DNA from: Pseudomonadales bacterium
Lineage (GTDB): Bacteria; Pseudomonadota; Gammaproteobacteria; Pseudomonadales; Natronospirillaceae
Assembly: GCA_022968985.1 (NCBI GenBank)
Contig: JALJPK010000015.1
Span: forward strand, 1 to 53,289
Reading direction: 5' to 3'
Length of the DNA stretch: 53,289 bases
Both the position numbers and the translations under genes were made by a program. This document shows, piece by piece, positions 48,759-53,289 of this stretch (its first letter is position 1; each line of letters opens with the position of its first letter). A model generated the notes under the pieces. It had not been told where the DNA came from and searched no databases. It saw only the letters and a program-made list of their open reading frames with translations.

Positions 48759-49054
48759 ACAATTGTCGCCTTTTTTTATAGCTGAATATTGTATAAATGT
48801 AGGGTCGATATTTATATCGAAAACACGAAAAATATTTGAAATAAATATCAACCCTGTAAAATGCATAAACGATGTTGAGCAGATATTTCCTTACCCTAAA
48901 CAATTTTGAGTGTAATTTAAATATAAAAATGAAAGGTGACAATAGTTGCCTTTTTTTATGGCTGAATATTGTATAAATGTAGGGTCGATATTTATATCGA
49001 AAACACGAAAACACGAAAATACTAAAAATATTTGATATAAATATCAACCCTACA
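48759..49054. repeat. Two direct copies of a BIME-like element
   Basis: 48759-48858 and 48939-49054 share a terminator-like cctttttttat, then gctgaatattgtataaatg and a long imperfect inverted repeat starting tgtagggt and ending accctaca (48798-48858, 48978-49054). Each arm has its own gatattta/taaatatc palindrome and a GTAG foot, like paired REP sequences. The first copy abuts the IS end exactly. Confidence 0.8.
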
Positions 49055-49295
49055 ACTCGTTTAGGTAATGTCGTGCCGAGTTTTGTAGAAAGAAAATGAT
49101 AAATATAAATAATTATTTATAAGCGTCAAGGTGACGTAACTTAGGCTTTATTAATCAAAGTGGAAATGCAGAGCTGTCCTTAAAAAGATGTATCCTGATG
49201 GTTCTGCTTTTTATCCGTCCATTAAATCATCAAGTCTTGGTGCAGGCTTAATGATCTAATTTAAGTGGGAATGTAATAAGGCTCTAACCCTATAT
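49055..49295. other. Non-coding stretch, unassigned
   Basis: No gene recognised. A short hairpin gcgtcaaggtgacg-like lies near 49126. A 32-codon open stretch around 49162-49259 (+) has no start codon and no recognised family. Confidence 0.4.
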
Positions 49296-49692
49296 TAGTA
49301 ATTAACCACTTAAAATCGTTTTGATTACATAATGATTGTACAGTCTGATTATTTGAATATTCAAATTCAAACTTCACTTTTTTAAAGCCCAAATATATAA
49401 ATAGTAATTAACCACTTACAATCGTTTTGATTACATAATGATTGCACAACCTGATTACTTGAATATTAAAATTCAAAAATCACTAATGTTAAAGTCTAAA
49501 TATATAAATAGTAATTAACCACTTAAACTCATTTTTATTACATAATGCATGCACAATCCGATTACTTGAATATTCAAATTCAAACATTACTTTTTTAAAG
49601 TCCGAATATATAAATAGTAATTAACCACTTAAACTCGTATTGCTTACATGATTAATGCACAGTCTGATTACTTGAATATTCAAATTCAAACA
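49296..49692 (-). repeat. 106-bp tandem repeat, four copies, running into a gene 3' end
   Basis: Units begin with tagtaattaacc at 49296, 49402, 49509 and 49615. Lengths are 106, 107 and 106, then a partial unit that enters the coding end of the 49652-50107 gene. The distal unit still encodes an open stretch (CNQNDFKWLITNIGLEPYYI then PT-stop) that looks like an older C-terminus of that protein. Confidence 0.92.
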
Positions 49693-50107
49693 GGGTGTTA
49701 ATCCAATCATCACAACTATTAATGTCCGAATATAAAATATCCATAATAGGTTTGATGATAATATTTACATCGTTTTTATTAATGTGCATACTTAATAATT
49801 GATGCGCCATATTTAAAAAATTGCCTTTTTCAAAGTGTTTATCTTGTTTTCTAAAACAATAAGCACTTTCTAATAACAACATCACATATTGGTTTTGTAC
49901 TGTTTTATGGTTGTTAGAATTAGACATCATGTGAGAAGTTAAATGTAAGGCTTGTTGGTAATCACTAATGGCTAAATGCCATTGTGCAGTCACAACATTA
50001 GCGCGTGCTTGTTGAAAAAGATTTAACCACTTAGATTTAATGCTTCGGTTACTTAATAAATGACAGTCACATTGTGATTCACTTTTTGATGCTTTTAATT
50101 GATTCAT
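49652..50107 (-). CDS. TPR-like small protein, last gene of the flavodoxin operon
   Basis: 151 residues, helical. LFQQARANVVTAQWHLAISDYQQALHLTSH and LLLESAYCFRKQDKHFEKGNFLNMAHQLL look like TPR pairs. It may be related to the 165-residue protein two genes upstream and perhaps to the DUF2753 type found with vibrios (unverified). N-terminal CDCHLL cysteines are of unknown use. The C-terminus lies in the 106-bp repeat array and is probably altered by it. Its start is coupled by ATGA to a micro-ORF. Confidence 0.7.
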   Translation of the reverse strand: MNQLKASKSESQCDCHLLSNRSIKSKWLNLFQQARANVVTAQWHLAISDYQQALHLTSHMMSNSNNHKTVQNQYVMLLLESAYCFRKQDKHFEKGNFLNMAHQLLSMHINKNDVNIIIKPIMDILYSDINSCDDWINTLFEFEYSSNQTVH

Positions 50108-50193
50108 AGTGTTTCATTTCGGTTACTTAATAAGTGACTGTCACATTGTGATTCACTGTTTGAATAACGGGTAATTGTTTTTAATTGATTCAT
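50104..50193 (-). CDS. Chimeric micro-ORF between flavodoxin and TPR-like gene
   Basis: 29 residues, starting MNQLKTITRYSNSESQCDSH. It copies the N-terminus of the 151-residue protein (MNQLK, SESQCD.HLLSNR) and ends NETL, matching the flavodoxin C-terminus (FETL). Its ATG overlaps the flavodoxin stop and its stop overlaps the next ATG, both as ATGA. An 86-base tandem duplication of the junction explains it. Confidence 0.55.
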   Translation of the reverse strand: MNQLKTITRYSNSESQCDSHLLSNRNETL

Positions 50194-50729
50194 AGAGTTT
50201 CAAACTCGTTGACTATTTGTAGTACCCATTTTTCAATGCGTTGATCCGATTGTTCAAATTGTTGGTCTTCATCAATTGCTAATCCGCAGAATTCTGATTT
50301 GTTATTATCAATACAGGCTCGCGACTCTTCAAATTCGTAACCTTCGCTTGGCCATTTACCAATTATTTTGGCTTGGGTCGGTCTTAATTTTTCATAAAGC
50401 CAACCCACAGCATCAATAAAATAATCACCGTATCCAAACTGATCACCTAATCCATAAATGGCTATTTTGGTATGCTCTAAATTTAATAAACCAAGTTCAT
50501 CTTCTAACTCTTCCCAGTCTTCTTGAATACCACCAAAATCCCAAGTCGGAATACCAAAAATAATTAAATCGTAAGTCATAAATTCTTCTAAATCGGCATC
50601 GGCTATATTGTGTTTATTAATAACGTGACCTTGCTTATTTAATAATTGAATGATCTTATCTGCTACTTCTTCTGTATTACCTGTATCAGTACCGAAAAAA
50701 ATAGCTGTATTAGCTTGTTGAATGTTCAT
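50190..50729 (-). CDS. Flavodoxin, long-chain
   Basis: 179 residues. FMN phosphate loop GTDTGNTEEVADKI, IFGIPTWDFGGIQEDWEE for the W loop, IYGLGDQFGYGDYFIDAVGWLYEKL for the Y loop, and the long-chain insert. Electron carrier that replaces ferredoxin when iron is scarce, which fits the Fur box at the head of this operon. Could be the FldA or FldB type; I do not choose. Overlaps the preceding small membrane gene by 20 bases. Confidence 0.93.
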   Translation of the reverse strand: MNIQQANTAIFFGTDTGNTEEVADKIIQLLNKQGHVINKHNIADADLEEFMTYDLIIFGIPTWDFGGIQEDWEELEDELGLLNLEHTKIAIYGLGDQFGYGDYFIDAVGWLYEKLRPTQAKIIGKWPSEGYEFEESRACIDNNKSEFCGLAIDEDQQFEQSDQRIEKWVLQIVNEFETL

Positions 50730-50919
50730 TGTGTTTGCCCCTTTTAATTAGAAACTCAAAAATCAAAATATTTAATAAATAAACAAAGATAAAAAGCAAT
50801 AACACAATAAGAATGTAAGCTAAAAATTGATAACCTAAAATCGGATTAGTTGAATTTGCAAATAAAGGCATATTAATAGTTATAAGTGACATGATTATAA
50901 AAAGTCGAAGAACGTTCAT
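50710..50919 (-). CDS. Small membrane protein, unknown
   Basis: 69 residues. Signal-like N-terminus (FIIMSLITINMPLFANS) and a second TM (FLAYILIVLLLFIFVYLLNILIF). Strong AGGGG site before its ATG supports it as real, although it overlaps the preceding gene by 47 bases. In the Fur-controlled operon; function unknown. Confidence 0.65.
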   Translation of the reverse strand: MNVLRLFIIMSLITINMPLFANSTNPILGYQFLAYILIVLLLFIFVYLLNILIFEFLIKRGKHNEHSTS

Positions 50920-51370
50920 TTTGTACCCCTATTTGTTTGAATGTATGAATATTGTAAGTCTTGCACATAGATTTTGAATACGATTTAAATGTTTGGATGT
51001 CGGGTATTTTTTTAATGTACTTCTTTAAACTTGTTAGCCATTTATGTTTAAGTAACTTATTTGATTTTAATGCCGCAAGTTGCATTTGATTATTGTTACT
51101 TAACACAATGGCCGCTTTTAAAAATTGATGGGCAATTTCAAATTGCTCACAACCTTTTTTTATCCAATCTAATTCAAAATAACAATTAGCCAAATTACAG
51201 TGGCTAATTAGAATTAAACGAAAGATGTAATCGAAATCATATTCGCTGCTGTTATGTAACATTGCATTGGCGTGGCTTAAGGCTTGGTCGTAATGGCCAA
51301 GAGCAAATTCAAAATTATTATCGCTAAAATCCTGATTGCCCATATGTGCATAACTGTCCCAAATATCCAT
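50873..51370 (-). CDS. TPR-like protein of the flavodoxin operon
   Basis: 165 residues from ATG 51370, chosen for its TAGGAG site; a longer upstream frame overlaps the previous gene and is rejected. MDIWDSYAHMGNQDFSDNNF opens a TPR-like helix pair (FEFALGHYDQALSHANAML), followed by LISHCNLANCYFELDWIKKG and CEQFEIAHQFLKAAI. It resembles the DUF2753-type TPR proteins known from vibrios (from memory, unverified). A basic tail follows. Role unknown. Confidence 0.72.
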   Translation of the reverse strand: MDIWDSYAHMGNQDFSDNNFEFALGHYDQALSHANAMLHNSSEYDFDYIFRLILISHCNLANCYFELDWIKKGCEQFEIAHQFLKAAIVLSNNNQMQLAALKSNKLLKHKWLTSLKKYIKKIPDIQTFKSYSKSMCKTYNIHTFKQIGVQNERSSTFYNHVTYNY

Positions 51371-51380
51371 GACTAAACTC

Positions 51381-51764
51381 CTAAACTTTTTTGAAGTAAG
51401 CAAACGACGTAGTGAATTCAAAAAATATTTGAATATTACGCTTAACAACTTGTTTGTATGTATCATTTTGAATAGCAAAACTTTCTTCTAATTCTCTTAA
51501 CCAAAATAATGGGAAATTAATTAAATGCAAACAAGTTTTTCGATAACTAAGCGGTAAATAATCATCACAAAATACTTCTAAAAGTACATTATATTGATCG
51601 ATAATTAATTGTTGTTTTTTAAGTACACACATAAATTCATCATCGGGATTAAATAACCAGCGTCTAATTGTAAGAGAGGGTGAGAGTAATTGTGCATGAC
51701 GAATTTGATAAGTTAATGAATGCAAATCTAGTCCGTTATAATATTGTGATTGTAGGAAACTCAT
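51381..51764 (-). CDS. Unknown protein, first gene of the Fur-box operon
   Basis: 127 residues from ATG 51764 with an AAGGG site; an upstream in-frame start would place the Fur box inside the gene. Helical and aromatic-rich (FLQSQYYNGLDLHSLTYQIR, LSYRKTCLHLINFPLFWLREL). No TM, signal or known motif. First under the Fur box, so it should be iron-repressed. Confidence 0.65.
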   Translation of the reverse strand: MSFLQSQYYNGLDLHSLTYQIRHAQLLSPSLTIRRWLFNPDDEFMCVLKKQQLIIDQYNVLLEVFCDDYLPLSYRKTCLHLINFPLFWLRELEESFAIQNDTYKQVVKRNIQIFFEFTTSFAYFKKV

Positions 51765-51788
51765 AAATAGCCCTTTTTTGGTTTCACT

Positions 51789-51807
51789 GATAATGAGAAT
51801 CATTATC
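51789..51807 (-). promoter_or_regulatory. Fur box
   Basis: GATAATGAGAATCATTATC matches the 19-bp Fur consensus at 18 positions (only the centre differs). It lies 24 bases before the start of a five-gene operon with flavodoxin. Confidence 0.9.
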
Positions 51808-52052
51808 ATTTGAATCAAAGGGGAAGTCAACAGTTGCTGCTAATTAATTATTATCAATAATTGTTGGATAATCGCTATTTTTTAAGAAACCAGCAAAATA
51901 CCCTACAAATTTGGAATACATTCGAGCATATACCTGTGGAAACGAGGCTTAAAGTCATTCAACTTATAATATTTTTTTTGCGCTGAATATTAAGTAAGTA
52001 AGCTGTTTAAAAAACTGTAGCCCTTTATTATTAATGGATAGGTTAGTATTTT

Positions 52053-52181
52053 GTGTCTCGAGCTACACAACTTTGATCGTTTAGAACAATCAGTTGTGTC
52101 ACGAGCTACACAGCTTTGATCGTTTAGGACAATCAGCTGTGTCACGAGCTACACAACTTTGATCGTTTAGAACAATCAGCT
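52053..52181. repeat. 43-bp tandem repeat, three copies, each a hairpin
   Basis: Units start gtgtc at 52053, 52096 and 52139. Each folds with outer stem acacaact/agttgtgt or acacagct/agctgtgt and inner gatcgtt/aacaatc. Unit 2 has a paired A-to-G and T-to-C change that keeps the stem. Unit 3 keeps a G-U pair on the minus strand. The rest of 51808-52461 shows nothing coding. Confidence 0.88.
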
Positions 52182-52461
52182 GTGTTTTAAAAGGTTATTA
52201 CAAAAGAGTGACCAGAAGTGTTATTAAAATCAGCTTTGATTTTAAAGTATGTTTGAATTGGTTTGAAGTCGGTTTAAATCACTAAACATACAAAGCAGTC
52301 AAATAAATGCGGTGTATTTAGCAATTAAGCACTTTAAACACTGACAAAAACAATACAGCTTAATGTATAGATTGCTAGTTACTAAAAATATACGAACTAT
52401 AAAGGAAATCTATCGAATAAAAGTGTAAAATTAGTTTTTTTAACGACCAAGACAGATTTTA

Positions 52462-52887
52462 ATGAGTGATCAAAACGAACCGAAAAGTACGCCAGAAGGC
52501 AATACAGAAACTAACGCTGCAAAAGAGCCTGAAATAAACAAAGCTGAGCAGCGTAAGATTAATAAAGCCAAGCAACCCGCTAATGATCCGCTGCATGGTG
52601 TGCGCTTGGATCGAATTATCACTGAATTAACCAAACAATATGATTGGGATACTCTGGCTAAAAAAATCCCACTTAATTGTTTTAAAAGCAATCAATCGCT
52701 TAAGTCATCGTTGAAGTTCTTAAGAGCTACGCCTTGGGCGAGACAAAAAGTTGAAACACTTTGGGTTTGGACATTTGTTGATAAAAATTACATCCCACCA
52801 AGTAGCGAGCGCAGCAAAGTGTTTTTAGAGAAACAAAAACAGAAAAAAGCCGCACAGGGTTTTAATCCTTGGACGGATAAGAAATAA
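52462..52887 (+). CDS. VF530 family (DUF2132) DNA-binding protein
   Basis: 141 residues. A charged, disordered N-terminus (about 1-40) precedes the VF530 core: DPLHGVRLDRIITELTKQYD, WDTLAKKIPLNCFKSNQSLK and SSLKFLRATPWARQKVETLW. The family has a winged-helix-like DNA-binding fold with no known target. Lys/Gln-rich tail. Monocistronic as far as seen. Confidence 0.9.
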   Translation: MSDQNEPKSTPEGNTETNAAKEPEINKAEQRKINKAKQPANDPLHGVRLDRIITELTKQYDWDTLAKKIPLNCFKSNQSLKSSLKFLRATPWARQKVETLWVWTFVDKNYIPPSSERSKVFLEKQKQKKAAQGFNPWTDKK

Positions 52888-53081
52888 AAAAATGACCTGT
52901 TATTGTTATAGTTATTTAAATAGTTAAGTCGCTGTTTTCTCTGGAATCATAAATACAAGTCAGGGAAAGCCGCACAGTGATACAATAATATAGCGTTATC
53001 AATCCTTTTTATGTATTTTGTTAAATGTAATTATTTTCAGATGAAACCAAAATATTAAATTTATATCTAAAATAGCCTACT

Positions 53082-53231
53082 GCAGGTTTGGCTTTATTTA
53101 TAACTGAGCAACTTATTTAAATCATCACTGTTGATACAATCCACTGCATCAATCTCGCAGGTTTGGTTTTATTGATGACTGAGCAACTTATTTAAATCAT
53201 CACTGTTGATACAATCCCCAGCATCGATCTC
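53082..53231 (-). repeat. 75-bp tandem duplication of a gene 3' end
   Basis: 53082-53156 and 53157-53231 differ at about nine positions. Each begins gcaggtttgg and carries the stop and last 20 or so codons of the gene at the right edge. The outer copy reads DCINSDDLNKLLSYK-stop. Confidence 0.9.
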
Positions 53232-53288
53232 CAAAAAATAAGGTAATTGCCAACGCTGAGTTTGTTTACCTGAATTAGAAAATACTTT
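53169..53288 (-). CDS. 3' end of an unidentified gene, 5' part outside window
   Basis: 39 C-terminal residues are visible, ending KLLSHQ: RWQLPYFLEIDAGDCINSDD is the recognisable part. No family assigned. The stop at 53169-53171 lies inside the first unit of the 75-bp tandem duplication. Confidence 0.6.
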   Translation of the reverse strand, partial: KVFSNSGKQTQRWQLPYFLEIDAGDCINSDDLNKLLSHQ

Positions 53289-53289
53289 A

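Noticed and set aside
48736-49047. 103-codon ORF on the minus strand with repeated YKYRPYIYTIFS blocks
   Set aside because: It translates the two BIME-like repeat copies. No ribosome site or codon pattern supports it, so it is an artefact of the repeats.
49162-49259. Possible gene fragment reading WKCRAVLKKMYPDG and onward
   Set aside because: No start codon, only 32 codons, no recognised family, and it lies in repeat-rich DNA.
49296-49692. CRISPR array from the 106-bp units
   Set aside because: The whole unit repeats without unique spacers, so it is a simple tandem duplication.

Overview
The window is AT-rich chromosomal DNA, roughly one third G+C by eye, from a gammaproteobacterium. The evidence is the gene content: a complete ybgC-tolQRAB-pal-cpoB-queC cluster beside ruvCAB, a NhaD-type sodium/proton antiporter, class II fructose-bisphosphate aldolase with pgk, and DUF3530, VF530, TRIC and DUF805 proteins. 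NhaD and the sodium-related context suggest a marine or saline habitat. I cannot name a genus. No rRNA, tRNA or CRISPR array was seen.

Layout. 1-5785 (minus): a giant surface lipoprotein running off the left edge, with about 17 K319L/PKD-like domains, leucine-rich repeats and the start of a CBM9-like domain. 6211-7452 (minus): a lysis cassette with an intact SH3b-M15 endolysin and a broken 3TM holin. 7790-10697: a small membrane protein, an MsbA-like ABC exporter and a YceB-like exported protein. 10879-15280 (minus): a DUF418 membrane protein and an M16 metalloprotease lipoprotein, with duplicated gene ends. 15651-20590: enolase, DUF3530 protein, an FKBP isomerase with a doubled N-terminal domain, a frameshifted MerR regulator and a quinone-oxidoreductase-like flavoprotein. 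20814-24922 (minus): a response regulator and 7TM-PAS histidine kinase pair, and an LtaS-like transferase. 25018-33402 (minus): ruvC-ruvA-ruvB-ybgC-tolQ-tolR-tolA-tolB-pal-cpoB-queC. 33628-37140: GNAT, SGNH hydrolase, a DUF442-type pseudophosphatase and a SprA-related metalloprotease pair. 37647-41363: pgk, fba, serA. 41667-47459: membrane proteins, NhaD and three DUF805 paralogs. 47485-48758: an IS4-family element. 48759-49692: dense repeats. 49652-51807 (minus): a Fur-box-controlled flavodoxin operon. 52462-53289: a VF530 protein and the 3' end of an unidentified gene.

The most unusual signal is structural. At several operon junctions a short tandem duplication covers the 3' end of one gene and/or the 5' end of the next. 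At three of these junctions it leaves a small chimeric reading frame, N-terminus of the downstream protein plus C-terminus of the upstream one. These frames are joined to both neighbours by ATGA or GTGA stop/start overlaps: DUF418/M16 (two in series), ruvB/ybgC and flavodoxin/TPR-like gene. A fourth micro-ORF precedes the GNAT gene. Other duplications copy only gene 3' ends: the M16 gene, the last gene of the flavodoxin operon (106-bp unit, four copies) and the gene at the right edge. In the three chimeric cases the copies have diverged while the frames and overlaps remain open, which makes this my best candidate for an undescribed phenomenon.

Other signals: a cluster of hairpins after serA whose loops on the minus strand fit the CsrA/RsmA CANGGANG motif, three 43-bp hairpin repeats near 52.1 kb, REP/BIME-like palindromes with GTAG feet, and an IS whose transposase start lies inside an inverted repeat.
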